Assembly (NCBI GenBank): GCA_009773805.1
Contig: WTXA01000002.1
Coordinates: 797,264-861,263, forward strand
Length of the DNA stretch: 64,000 nt
Direction: 5' to 3'
Source of the DNA: Fusobacteriota bacterium
GTDB taxonomy: Bacteria > Bacillota > TC1
Positions 32,526 to 40,571 of this stretch are shown piece by piece. Every line of letters begins with the position of its first letter. Position 1 is the first letter of the stretch. The notes beneath the pieces were generated by a model. The model was not told the origin of the DNA, did no database searches, and worked only from the letters and a program-made list of their open reading frames with translations. Both the position numbers and the translations under genes were made by a program.

Positions 32526-33353
32526 ATGAGTGATAATTGTGAGAAATCATGCGATAGTTGCAATTCAGGCTGTGGCAGTAAACAAGAACTAGCAGATCTA
32601 TCAAAACTACCACATCCAAAAAGCAAAATAGGCAAGGTAATAGGGATTGTTAGTGGTAAGGGTGGGGTAGGTAAGTCAATGGTAACTGCACTTATGGCCT
32701 TGGAGATGAACAGAAGAGGCTATAGAACAGCAATACTAGATGCTGATATAACAGGACCATCAATACCAAAATCTTTTGGAGTAACCGGACCAGTTGTGAC
32801 TAATGAAGAAGGAGTAATACCAGCAAGATCTAAAACTGGAATTGACTTAATAAGTATTAATCTGTTTCTAGAAAATGAACACGATCCAGTATTATGGAGA
32901 GGTCCAATTGTAACAGGAACGGTGACTCAGTTTTGGCAAGAGGTTATCTGGGAGGATATAGACTATATGTTTATTGACATGCCACCAGGTACTGGAGATG
33001 TTTCACTAACAATATTTCAGTCAATCAAGGTTGATGGAATTATTATAGTAACCTCACCACAGGAGCTTGTTTCTATGATTGTAGCCAAGGCTGTAAGGAT
33101 GGCACAAATGATGAACATACCTATAATAGGACTGGTGGAGAATATGAGCTATTTTAAATGTCCTGATAATGGTAAGGAGTACAAGATTTTTGGTGAAAGC
33201 CATATTGATGATATTGCCAAGCAGTATGATTTGGAAATTATTGGAAGAATTCCAGTTGATCCATTGTTAGCTGAACACATCGGAGATGGTACTATAGAAG
33301 ACTATCCTGTTGATAATCTCAAAGAAGCCGCTGACATGGTAGTTGCAATTTAA
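32526..33353 (+). CDS. Mrp/NBP35-family Fe-S cluster carrier ATPase
   Basis: This is a 275-residue P-loop protein. Residues 1-20 carry four Cys (CEKSCDSCNSGCG), which could bind a Fe-S cluster as in NBP35. The deviant Walker A VSGKGGVGKSM follows at about 40-50, then LDADITGPSIP and DMPPGTGDVSL. The CxxC of the dimer bridge is reduced to a single Cys (MSYFKCP). It transfers [4Fe-4S] clusters to apo-proteins. The ATG at 32526 has GGAGG 12 bases upstream. It is divergent from the DUF1858-DUF438 genes. Confidence 0.9.
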   Translation: MSDNCEKSCDSCNSGCGSKQELADLSKLPHPKSKIGKVIGIVSGKGGVGKSMVTALMALEMNRRGYRTAILDADITGPSIPKSFGVTGPVVTNEEGVIPARSKTGIDLISINLFLENEHDPVLWRGPIVTGTVTQFWQEVIWEDIDYMFIDMPPGTGDVSLTIFQSIKVDGIIIVTSPQELVSMIVAKAVRMAQMMNIPIIGLVENMSYFKCPDNGKEYKIFGESHIDDIAKQYDLEIIGRIPVDPLLAEHIGDGTIEDYPVDNLKEAADMVVAI

Positions 33354-33407
33354 ATATTAAAAGGTATATAATTATTAATGCGAACGATTTGCGTTTGCAT
33401 TAATAAT
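33343..33407 (+). promoter_or_regulatory. Promoter of the zinc-uptake operon with a long palindrome
   Basis: TTGCAA (33343-33348), 18 bases and TATAAT (33367-33372) form a promoter inside the end of the previous gene. A nearly perfect inverted repeat with 16-base arms (33371-33386 with 33392-33407) lies over the start site, as expected of a Zur-type repressor. The repeat is followed by nine T, so it could also act as a terminator of the Mrp gene. Confidence 0.65.
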
Positions 33408-33428
33408 TTTTTTTTGAATGGAGTAATA

Positions 33429-34286
33429 ATGAAGAAGCGTCTATTTGGTTTGGTAGTATTAATGATAATGATGATTTTGTTCTTGTCTGCTTGTGGAGAG
33501 AAGACGGATGAAGATAGCGGTAAGCTGAAGGTAGCGGTTACCATAGAGGTACAAAAGGGGCTAGTGGAAGCTGTTGCTGGTGATTTGGCTGAGGTGACTA
33601 CTCTTGTACCAAAGGGTGGAAGTCCTGAGACTTTTGAGGCAAGTCCGCAAGAGATAGAAAAGTTTAGAAATGCTGATATTTTCTTTGCAATGGATCTTCC
33701 TGTAGAAAACAGTAAGAATTTACCTAGTGATGGGGAATTCAGGACTGTAAATTTAGGTGAGGCTGTTAGAGAAGTATATGAGGATCTTAATTTTGACAAA
33801 GATGAAAGAGATCATCATACTTGGTTATCTCCTAAAAGAGTTATGGTAATGGTAGAGAAGATAGCTGAGGTATTAATAGCTGAGGATCCTGATAATGAAG
33901 AGGTCTATTTGACCAATAAAACAGATTATTTGATGAAACTTGATGAATTGGATAAGGAAATATCTGCTATGTTAGAGGGTAAGGCGCAAAGGACTTTTCT
34001 AATTTTTCATCCTGCTTTAGGGTATTTTGCTGATGATTACGATTTGGAGATGCTAGCTTTGGAAGAAGAGGGCAAGGAGGCTGATCCTAAGCGTATTGGT
34101 GAATTGGTTGACTTTGCTAAGAGCAAGGGTATTAAGGCTGTTTTAACAACTGAGGAAATATCTTCTAAGCAAGTTAAGGCATTTGCTGAAGAAATTGATG
34201 GTAAAGTGATTGTTGTTAAGGTTTTAGGTATCGATTATATAGGTTCTATTAAGAATGTTGCTAGGGAAATAGCGGGGATTTTGTAA
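33429..34286 (+). CDS. znuA: Zinc/manganese ABC transporter binding lipoprotein
   Basis: This is a 285-residue cluster A-I binding protein with a lipoprotein signal (lipobox LSAC, Cys22). Metal-ligand regions are seen as DHHTWLSPKRV and FHPALGYFADDYDLEM. The first family His is replaced near MDLPVENSK, as in several clostridial members. The late segment gives the Glu/Asp ligand (TTEEISSKQ). It captures Zn2+ or Mn2+ outside the cell for ZnuBC. The ATG at 33429 follows GGAG; reading from 33378 would cross the operator. Confidence 0.87.
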   Translation: MKKRLFGLVVLMIMMILFLSACGEKTDEDSGKLKVAVTIEVQKGLVEAVAGDLAEVTTLVPKGGSPETFEASPQEIEKFRNADIFFAMDLPVENSKNLPSDGEFRTVNLGEAVREVYEDLNFDKDERDHHTWLSPKRVMVMVEKIAEVLIAEDPDNEEVYLTNKTDYLMKLDELDKEISAMLEGKAQRTFLIFHPALGYFADDYDLEMLALEEEGKEADPKRIGELVDFAKSKGIKAVLTTEEISSKQVKAFAEEIDGKVIVVKVLGIDYIGSIKNVAREIAGIL

Positions 34287-35056
34287 TGAATGTTATTGAG
34301 GTATCGGGGCTTGATGTCTATTATGGTAGTGTTCAGGCTCTGAAGGATATTAATCTTGTAGTCAGGGAGAGGGATTTCTTGGCTATTATGGGACCAAATG
34401 GTGGGGGTAAGTCAACTTTGTTGAAGGCTATTCTTGGGTTGGTGCCTGTGGACTCTGGTGAAGTTAAGATTTTTGGAGGTAGTGGCAGGAAGAGTAGGCG
34501 TTTGATTGGTTATGTGCCTCAGTTTTCTAGTGTTGATAGGAATTTTCCTATCTCAGTTATTGAAGTGGTTTTACTTGGTGCCTTGAAGCCTGGTTTGAGT
34601 TTTTTTCATAAGTTTAATAGGTCGGAGAAGCTTAGGGCTGTGGATTTATTGAATAAGGTTGGTCTTGGTGATTTGAAGGACAGGAATATTTCTCAGTTAT
34701 CTGGTGGGGAGTTTCAGAAGTTGTTGATTGCTAGGGCTTTGATGACGGAGCCTAAGTTGTTACTACTAGATGAGCCGACTGCTAGTGTGGATATGAGTTC
34801 TAGTCAGGATATCTACAGCCTTCTTGGGGAGCTTAATAAGGAGATTACTATTGTTATGGTGACTCATAATGTGATGGCTATTTCTTCTAATGTGAAGGAG
34901 TTGGCTTGTTTGAATTTGGGGTTGGTTTATCATGGTGATCCTGAGTTGAGTGAAGAGGTTGTTAATGGTTTGTTTGGGTGTCCTGTGGAGCTTGTTGCAC
35001 ATGGTGTGCCTCATAGGGTTTTAAAAGAGCATCAGGAGGGTAATCATGTTAGTTGA
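34286..35056 (+). CDS. znuC: Zinc ABC transporter ATP-binding protein
   Basis: This is a 256-residue ATPase with Walker A GPNGGGKST (about 37-45), signature LSGGEFQK and Walker B LLLDEPTASVD. It energises metal import by ZnuB. The start overlaps the znuA stop, and the stop overlaps the znuB start by 11 bases, so the three genes are coupled. Codon use is extremely T- and G-biased from here to the Fur-family gene. Confidence 0.93.
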   Translation: MNVIEVSGLDVYYGSVQALKDINLVVRERDFLAIMGPNGGGKSTLLKAILGLVPVDSGEVKIFGGSGRKSRRLIGYVPQFSSVDRNFPISVIEVVLLGALKPGLSFFHKFNRSEKLRAVDLLNKVGLGDLKDRNISQLSGGEFQKLLIARALMTEPKLLLLDEPTASVDMSSSQDIYSLLGELNKEITIVMVTHNVMAISSNVKELACLNLGLVYHGDPELSEEVVNGLFGCPVELVAHGVPHRVLKEHQEGNHVS

Positions 35057-35867
35057 TTTGTTTAAGTATCAGTTTTTGCAGAATGCGGTTATGGCTGGTT
35101 TGTTAGCTAGTGTTTTGGCTGGTGTTATTGGTTTTATTATTGTTGAGAAGAAGATGATTATGATGAGTGGTGGTATTGCTCATGCTTCTTATGGTGGTGT
35201 GGGTCTTGGGTATTTATTAGGTATTGAGCCTATTTATGGTGCTCTTGGTTTTTCTCTTGTGTCTGCTCTTTCTGTAGGATTGATTAAGAGGAAGGGTGGT
35301 ACTGATTCGGATATTGTTATTGGGCTTTTTTGGTCTCTTGGTATGGCTCTTGGTATTGTTTTTATTTCGTTAGTGCCTGGTTATCCGCCTAATTTGTCTT
35401 CATATCTTTTTGGTAATATTTTGGCTGTTACTCAGGCTGATTTGTTGATGATGGTTGTTGTTGCTGTGGTGGTTTCTTTGATTTTCCTGGCATTTTTTAA
35501 TAACTGGAAGGCTTATTTGTTTGATGAGGAGTTTTCTGGTATTAGGGGTTCCGGGGTTATTTTATTGGAGTTTTTACTTTTAGTGATGGTGGCTCTTACT
35601 GTGGTTGCTCTTATTCGGATTGTGGGTATTATTTTGGCTTTGGCTATTTTGATTGCTCCTGCTGCTTCTGCTAAGTTGATTTTTAGGAGAATGGGTATGA
35701 GGGTTGTTATGTCTATGGTGTTTGGTGTTGTGTTTATGCTAGGTGGTTTGTCTTTGGCGTATTCTTTTAATACTGCTGCTGGGGCTATGATTGTTCTTGT
35801 GGCTGTTGTTTTCTATATTGTGGTTTATGTGGCTACTAGTTTTAAGCTTAAGCGAAGAGTTGGTTAA
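35046..35867 (+). CDS. znuB: Zinc ABC transporter permease
   Basis: This is a 273-residue membrane protein of the ABC-3 family with about eight segments. The conserved GGIAHASYGGVGLGYLLGI near 46-64 identifies it. It forms the metal channel with ZnuC. It overlaps both neighbours by a few bases, the downstream one being the Fur-family regulator. Confidence 0.93.
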   Translation: MLVDLFKYQFLQNAVMAGLLASVLAGVIGFIIVEKKMIMMSGGIAHASYGGVGLGYLLGIEPIYGALGFSLVSALSVGLIKRKGGTDSDIVIGLFWSLGMALGIVFISLVPGYPPNLSSYLFGNILAVTQADLLMMVVVAVVVSLIFLAFFNNWKAYLFDEEFSGIRGSGVILLEFLLLVMVALTVVALIRIVGIILALAILIAPAASAKLIFRRMGMRVVMSMVFGVVFMLGGLSLAYSFNTAAGAMIVLVAVVFYIVVYVATSFKLKRRVG

Positions 35868-36310
35868 TGGTGGATATTATGAATGAGATCGATGAGTATA
35901 AGGATATTTTAAGGGAGCATGGTCTTAGAGTAACTTCTAAGAGGCTTGGTATTGTTAGTTTGTTGAAGGGTTTTGATTATCCGGTTGATGCTAAGCTTAT
36001 TTGTGAGGGTTTGTGTGATGCTGGGATTTGTATTAATTTGTCTACTGTTTATCGGGCTTTGGAGAGTTTGGTGGAGGTTGGTGTAGTTAGGAGGATTAAT
36101 TTTTCTGATGATGCTAAGGTTTTTTATGAACTAAATCGTGGTGGTCATCGTCATTTTCTTCATTGTATGGGGTGTGATGAGTTGATTAGTCTTGATGTTT
36201 GTCCTTTGAGTGATTTTCAGTTAGCCTTAGCTAAGGAGACTAAGTATAGGGTTGTTAGTCATAATTTGGATATTTATGGGTATTGTCCCAAGTGTCAGGT
36301 TAGGAAGTAG
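35867..36310 (+). CDS. zur: Fur-family regulator, probably Zur
   Basis: This is a 147-residue metalloregulator. A winged-helix N-terminus (LREHGLRVTSKRLGIVSLL, then NLSTVYRALESLVEVGVVRRI) is followed by a metal-binding region GGHRHFLHCMGC and a C-terminal CPKC. CxxC pairs (C-MGC and CPKC) build the structural zinc site. Location directly after znuB and a palindromic site before znuA suggest it senses zinc. A PerR function cannot be ruled out by sequence alone. Met5 is an alternative start. Confidence 0.83.
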   Translation: MVDIMNEIDEYKDILREHGLRVTSKRLGIVSLLKGFDYPVDAKLICEGLCDAGICINLSTVYRALESLVEVGVVRRINFSDDAKVFYELNRGGHRHFLHCMGCDELISLDVCPLSDFQLALAKETKYRVVSHNLDIYGYCPKCQVRK

Positions 36311-36373
36311 TGGAGAGCTTAGGCTTTTTTTTTAATTAAGGATGAATGAAGATAAGTGGAACTATGAAAAGTA

Positions 36374-36415
36374 AAGAGGCTATGGATTTATTAATCCATA
36401 GCCTCTTCTGTTTTA
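36374..36415. terminator. Terminator between convergent zur and DUF427 genes
   Basis: A perfect 15-bp stem (36374-36388 with 36393-36407) has a TATT loop, followed by CTGTTTTATA on the plus side. It can serve both directions. Confidence 0.8.
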
Positions 36416-36440
36416 TATGTAAAGAATAAAATTTATCTAA

Positions 36441-36728
36441 TTACTCTACAACAATCTCTACGCCCTTCCAAAAAGCAACTCGATCAGTAACAACCTCAGC
36501 ACCCTTCTTAGGCACAGGATAATACCAGGCGGCATCCTTATTGACCTTACCATCAACCTCCAAGGAATAATAACTAGCCTCACCCTTCCAAGGACAAGTA
36601 GAATGATAACTACTATCCCTTAGGTAGGAACTATTAACATCACCCTTAGGGAAATAATGATTATTCTCAACAATAACCGTATCAGAACTTGCTGCAATCT
36701 CAACACCATTCCATAACGCCTTAACCAT
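36441..36728 (-). CDS. DUF427 family protein
   Basis: This is a 95-residue protein with the DUF427 core: NNHYFPKGDVNSSYL, then STCPWKGEASYYSL, and AAWYYPVPKK. The CPWKG segment is diagnostic. Function is unknown in all members. It has a GGAGG site and lies last of the minus-strand run with the ResA-like and CcdA genes. Confidence 0.88.
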   Translation of the reverse strand: MVKALWNGVEIAASSDTVIVENNHYFPKGDVNSSYLRDSSYHSTCPWKGEASYYSLEVDGKVNKDAAWYYPVPKKGAEVVTDRVAFWKGVEIVVE

Positions 36729-36753
36729 AATACACCTCCTTTTTGTCTTTATC

Positions 36754-37299
36754 TTACCTTATATTCTCTATTTCTTCCAACAAGTCATCCTTAGTCATAC
36801 TACCAGTGATAGACCTAACCACCTTACCATCAGCATCAATAAAAATAGAAGTTGGGATTGAATAAATACCATAAGCTATAGCAGCCTCCTGATCAGTATC
36901 AAAAAATACAGGAAACTCATAACCATTCTCCTTAACAAAAGCCTTAGCAGTAGCAACAGTCTCCCTACTACCATCAACCAAATCCACCATCATAAACTGA
37001 ACCTCGTCACCAAGCTCCTTATAGACCTCATTATAAAAAGGCATCTCCTCCTTACAAGGAGGACACCAAGAAGCCCAAAAATTAATAACCACCGGCTTAC
37101 CCTTAAAATCAGACAAAGAAACCTCCTTGCCATCAACATCAATTACAGTAAAATCCTTAGCTACCTGACCCGATATATTCTGATCAACATCCTTTTCATT
37201 ATCAAAATTAGATGTCAAAAACTGATAACCAATAGAAACCACCAACATAAACACCACAAAACCAACAACAGCCAAAATACCCTTAACCCTACTATTCAT
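36754..37299 (-). CDS. TlpA/ResA-type membrane-anchored thioredoxin
   Basis: This is a 181-residue protein with an N-terminal membrane anchor (about 8-27) and an extracytoplasmic thioredoxin fold. The active site is WCPPC (C79 and C82), and the cis-Pro is in SIPTSIF. It reduces or isomerises disulfides outside the membrane. CcdA, encoded just upstream in transcription order, can pass electrons to it across the membrane. Codons are strongly T/G-biased. Confidence 0.9.
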   Translation of the reverse strand: MNSRVKGILAVVGFVVFMLVVSIGYQFLTSNFDNEKDVDQNISGQVAKDFTVIDVDGKEVSLSDFKGKPVVINFWASWCPPCKEEMPFYNEVYKELGDEVQFMMVDLVDGSRETVATAKAFVKENGYEFPVFFDTDQEAAIAYGIYSIPTSIFIDADGKVVRSITGSMTKDDLLEEIENIR

Positions 37300-37308
37300 A
37301 ACAACCTC

Positions 37309-37980
37309 CTAAAAACTAACCAAATTTAAAAAATATCCAAAAAAACCAAACATCATCAAAATACCCACTAATACCAAGAACAAACCAGAAACTATATTAA
37401 TAACCCTATTATGCTTCTTAATAAAATCAAAGGTATTCTTCAAACGATCGACTAATATGGAACTCACAACAAACGGAATACCTAGACCCATCGAGAAAGT
37501 AAAAAGAAGAAAAATACCATACCATATATTACCGCTTGAAGAAGCCTGCAGTAGTGCAGAACTTAAAAGTGGCCCTACACAAGGAGTCCAACCAATAGAA
37601 AACACAATACCAAGAACTACGGAAGAAAAGAAAGAACTACCCTTCCTTTTTGTTTGTGGCTTGAATGTTCGATTAAGAAAAGAAATCTTAATAACACCCA
37701 TAAAATTAAGGCCCAAGAATACTATAAAAAGACCAGACACAATATTAACTATAGTCCTATAACGAATAAGGAAAGAACCAAGAGAACCAGCCAAAGCCCC
37801 AAGAGCAACAAATATTATCGTAAAACCAAGAACAAAACCAAGAGAATTAAAAAGAGCTTTACGACTCTTGTTTTCAGTTTCCTGACCAATAATATATGAA
37901 AAATATATAGGTAACATAGGCAACATACAAGGAGATATAAAGATAACAATCCCCTCAATAAAAGTGATTAAAAAACTCAT
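37309..37980 (-). CDS. ccdA: CcdA/DsbD-type membrane electron transporter
   Basis: This is a 223-residue protein with six membrane segments and the two conserved Cys motifs SPCMLPMLPIYFSYI and TPCVGPLLSSAL. It carries reducing equivalents from cytoplasmic thioredoxin to an extracytoplasmic thioredoxin, most likely the ResA-like protein next in the operon. There is no cytochrome c gene in the window. It is the first gene of the minus-strand operon, with GGAGG upstream. Confidence 0.92.
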   Translation of the reverse strand: MSFLITFIEGIVIFISPCMLPMLPIYFSYIIGQETENKSRKALFNSLGFVLGFTIIFVALGALAGSLGSFLIRYRTIVNIVSGLFIVFLGLNFMGVIKISFLNRTFKPQTKRKGSSFFSSVVLGIVFSIGWTPCVGPLLSSALLQASSSGNIWYGIFLLFTFSMGLGIPFVVSSILVDRLKNTFDFIKKHNRVINIVSGLFLVLVGILMMFGFFGYFLNLVSF

Positions 37981-38034
37981 GTGTTCCTCCAGATCAATAT
38001 TTTGAAAATTATATCATTTTAGTGTAATTAAATA

Positions 38035-38051
38035 AAGTGATAAAATCACTT
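38035..38051. promoter_or_regulatory. 7-3-7 palindrome in the ccdA-degV divergent region
   Basis: AAGTGAT-AAA-ATCACTT lies between divergent genes. TATAAT-like elements are on both sides (minus near 38010-38015, plus near 38060-38066), so a shared operator is possible. Confidence 0.4.
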
Positions 38052-38089
38052 ATCTGTGATAATATATTGTTAAGATTAGGAGGGATAGA

Positions 38090-38914
38090 ATGAAAATAGT
38101 AGCAGATAGTTGTTGCGATATTACAACACAAGAAGAATCAGAATTAGATATTAATATAGTTCCCCTGACATTATTTCTAGGAGAGGAAAGCTTTTTAGAC
38201 GACAGTCAACTCAACCTTGAAGACTACAAACATAAACTAAGTCTATACAAAGGAAGAGCAACATCAGCCTGTCCTTCACCAGGAAGTTTCAAAGAAGCCT
38301 TTATGGAAGATGATGAAACCTTTTGCATCACCCTTTCAAACAACCTTTCAGGCACATACAATAGCGCCGAATTAGGCAAAGGATTGGCTGAAGAAGAAGG
38401 TAGACGAGTAGAAATCATAGATTCAAAATCAGCCTCAGCTGCAGAAGCACTAATAGCCTATGAGTTATATGACCTTATACAGCAAGGCTTGAAATTTGAT
38501 GAAATAACAGAACATATACTAGAATTCGTCAAAAAAATGAAAACCTATTTTGTCCTAGAAAATATGGATAACCTAGTAAAAAACGGCAGACTAAATAAAA
38601 TAACAGGGAAAGTAATAACAGCCCTACACGTAAAACCAATAATGGGAGCAGACGACGAGGGCAACATCAAACTATACAACTATGCCAGAACAAAAAAGCA
38701 AATATTAGAAAAACTTGTAGGCATGGTCAAGGACGTTAAAGATGTAGGAGAAACCTTTAGACTAGTGATAGCCCATAATAACAACACACCACTCGCAGAA
38801 AATCTGAAAGCAGATTTATTAAGTGTATTTACATCAATAAATATTAGAATTGTCCCAACCCGTGGTCTTTCATCCATGTACGCAGATGAAAAAGGAATAA
38901 TTATAGCTTTTTAG
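38090..38914 (+). CDS. DegV family fatty-acid-binding protein
   Basis: This is a 274-residue DegV/FakB-type protein. Typical features are ADSCCDITTQEE at the start, the SxxSGTYNSA motif (SNNLSGTYNSA) that contacts the fatty-acid carboxylate, IDSKSASAAEAL, and VKNGRLNKI. It binds fatty acids, in many Firmicutes for phosphorylation by FakA. The first gene of a four-gene operon with a strong AGGAGG site. Confidence 0.92.
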   Translation: MKIVADSCCDITTQEESELDINIVPLTLFLGEESFLDDSQLNLEDYKHKLSLYKGRATSACPSPGSFKEAFMEDDETFCITLSNNLSGTYNSAELGKGLAEEEGRRVEIIDSKSASAAEALIAYELYDLIQQGLKFDEITEHILEFVKKMKTYFVLENMDNLVKNGRLNKITGKVITALHVKPIMGADDEGNIKLYNYARTKKQILEKLVGMVKDVKDVGETFRLVIAHNNNTPLAENLKADLLSVFTSINIRIVPTRGLSSMYADEKGIIIAF

Positions 38915-38922
38915 GAGGATAG

Positions 38923-39387
38923 ATGAAAATCTTAGTTGTTTATGACAGTTATTTTGGAAATACAGAAAGAATAGCTTTAGCCATCAAGGATACCATCCCA
39001 GAAAACAAACATGTAGTAGTCAAGAAAATATCAGACTTTCATAGTAGTGATATAGAAGGTGTTGAAGTAATCATCATAGGTTCACCAACAAGAGCCTTCA
39101 GACCAACTGAAGCTATAACTAACTTCTTGAAAAAGATCGATGTAAGCAAATACAAATGGATAGCCTTCGACACTGGAGTTAATCCAAAACAAATAAAATC
39201 CAAAATATTGACCTTTATGGTCAAACTATTTGGCTACGCTGCACCAAATATGGCAAAAACTATAAAAAAAGCTGGAGGTACAATGTTGGCAGACCCTGAA
39301 ACATTCTTTGTTATTGGAAACGAAGGACCGCTAGTAGCCGGAGAAATAGACAGATTCCACAAATGGCTAGAATCAGTTAAGATATGA
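38923..39387 (+). CDS. Flavodoxin-like protein
   Basis: This is a 154-residue FMN-binding protein. The phosphate loop reads VVYDSYFGNTERIA at 4-17; the ring-contact segments are GSPTRAFRPT and DTGVNPKQ. It probably serves as a low-potential electron carrier or quinone reductase. It follows degV by eight bases and overlaps the ung start. Confidence 0.9.
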   Translation: MKILVVYDSYFGNTERIALAIKDTIPENKHVVVKKISDFHSSDIEGVEVIIIGSPTRAFRPTEAITNFLKKIDVSKYKWIAFDTGVNPKQIKSKILTFMVKLFGYAAPNMAKTIKKAGGTMLADPETFFVIGNEGPLVAGEIDRFHKWLESVKI

Positions 39388-40052
39388 TCCATATTGGAAA
39401 TAGCTGGGATAATTTATTAAAGAACGAATTCACCAAAGAATACTACCAAAAACTAAATAACTTTATCGATGAGGAATACATTAATAAGAATATATATCCC
39501 CAAAAAGATCAATTATTCAGTATATTTAGGGTGTTGCAAGTAGAAGACATAAAGATAGTCATAATCGGACAAGACCCTTACCATCAACCAGGACAAGCTC
39601 ACGGCATGGCCTTTTCAGTTATGCCAGGAGTTAAAAAACCACCATCTTTAGTCAATATCTTCAAGGAAATAAAGGAAGACATTGGCTGTGAAATACCAGA
39701 TACAGGTTATTTGGGAGGTTGGGCCAAACAAGGAGTGTTTCTAATAAATACCTGCCTAAGTGTTGAAGAAAGCAAACCAAACTCACACAAAGGAAAAGGC
39801 TGGGAAATATTTACAGACGAAGTTATAAGGTTAATAGATGCTGATGATAGACCAAAGGTTTTCTTCCTTTGGGGCAACGATGCTAGAAAGAAGCGGACAT
39901 TGATTCTAAATGAAAAACATCTAGTACTAGAGACAGTCCATCCAAGCCCACTTTCAGCCTATAATGGCTTTTTTGGTTGTAAACATTTTTCAAAGTCCAA
40001 TGCATACTTAAAAGAAAATATGAGAGAAGAAATAGATTGGTGTAAAATATGA
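39384..40052 (+). CDS. ung: Uracil-DNA glycosylase
   Basis: This is a 222-residue family I enzyme that removes uracil from DNA. The water-activating motif GQDPYH gives D64 and H67, and the minor-groove loop reads HPSPLSAYNGFFGCKHF. The stop/start overlaps (ATGA) on both sides show tight coupling with flavodoxin and the next gene. Ordinary housekeeping DNA repair. Confidence 0.96.
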   Translation: MIHIGNSWDNLLKNEFTKEYYQKLNNFIDEEYINKNIYPQKDQLFSIFRVLQVEDIKIVIIGQDPYHQPGQAHGMAFSVMPGVKKPPSLVNIFKEIKEDIGCEIPDTGYLGGWAKQGVFLINTCLSVEESKPNSHKGKGWEIFTDEVIRLIDADDRPKVFFLWGNDARKKRTLILNEKHLVLETVHPSPLSAYNGFFGCKHFSKSNAYLKENMREEIDWCKI

Positions 40053-40426
40053 TAAGAAAAGACTATATATTAAATCAAATAGAGATGCTAGCAAGAATAG
40101 GCGCAAAACTAATCCTAAAGGACAATAGCGGACAAGATAGCATCATCATCTTCAACGGACAAGAAATCGGCCTTAACAATAACCTGAATGAAGAACTTGA
40201 AATGATGTTAGCAAACAGAAAAATCAATGAAGCAGAAAATCATTTATTCTTTGAAATAGAAAAGGACTTGAATCTTGTCAATTTGAATACAGCAATATCC
40301 TTCTACAATAGCCTAGTTAGAATGGATAAGGATGTGCTTAAGGAAAATGATTTTCATGAAGAAGAAATTACCGAAGGCTTTGGCCAGGTTTGTGAACTTT
40401 ATCAAATAGTGGATATTGTATTCTAA
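40049..40426 (+). CDS. Hypothetical protein coupled to ung
   Basis: This is a 125-residue acidic soluble protein without recognised motifs. It begins MIRKDYILNQIEMLARIGAK and ends GFGQVCELYQIVDIVF. Its ATG overlaps the ung stop, so it is translated from the same mRNA. A terminator follows. Function unknown. Confidence 0.75.
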   Translation: MIRKDYILNQIEMLARIGAKLILKDNSGQDSIIIFNGQEIGLNNNLNEELEMMLANRKINEAENHLFFEIEKDLNLVNLNTAISFYNSLVRMDKDVLKENDFHEEEITEGFGQVCELYQIVDIVF

Positions 40427-40462
40427 ATATTCCTCCATGACAACATGGAGGAATATTTATTT
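40425..40462 (+). terminator. Terminator of the degV-ung operon
   Basis: A perfect 15-bp stem (40425-40439 with 40444-40458) has an ACAA loop and an AT-rich tail. The stem contains the CCTCC anti-Shine-Dalgarno-like sequence by chance. Confidence 0.8.
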
Positions 40463-40571
40463 GATGTTGAACAGTTTTCATATATATAATATTGGGAATA
40501 TTTACAACAAAATGTTAGAACAGTGGATAAATAGTGTATAATGAAAGAGATGAGTAGAAAAGAGGAAAAAT

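Noticed and set aside
35867..36310. Fur-family gene as a PerR peroxide sensor
   Set aside because: The position after znuB and the palindrome before znuA favour zinc sensing; sequence alone cannot exclude PerR, so this stays as an alternative only.
40425..40462. Hairpin after the ung operon as a translational regulator because it contains CCTCC and GGAGG
   Set aside because: It follows directly after a stop codon and is more than 100 bases before the next start; a terminator is the simpler reading.
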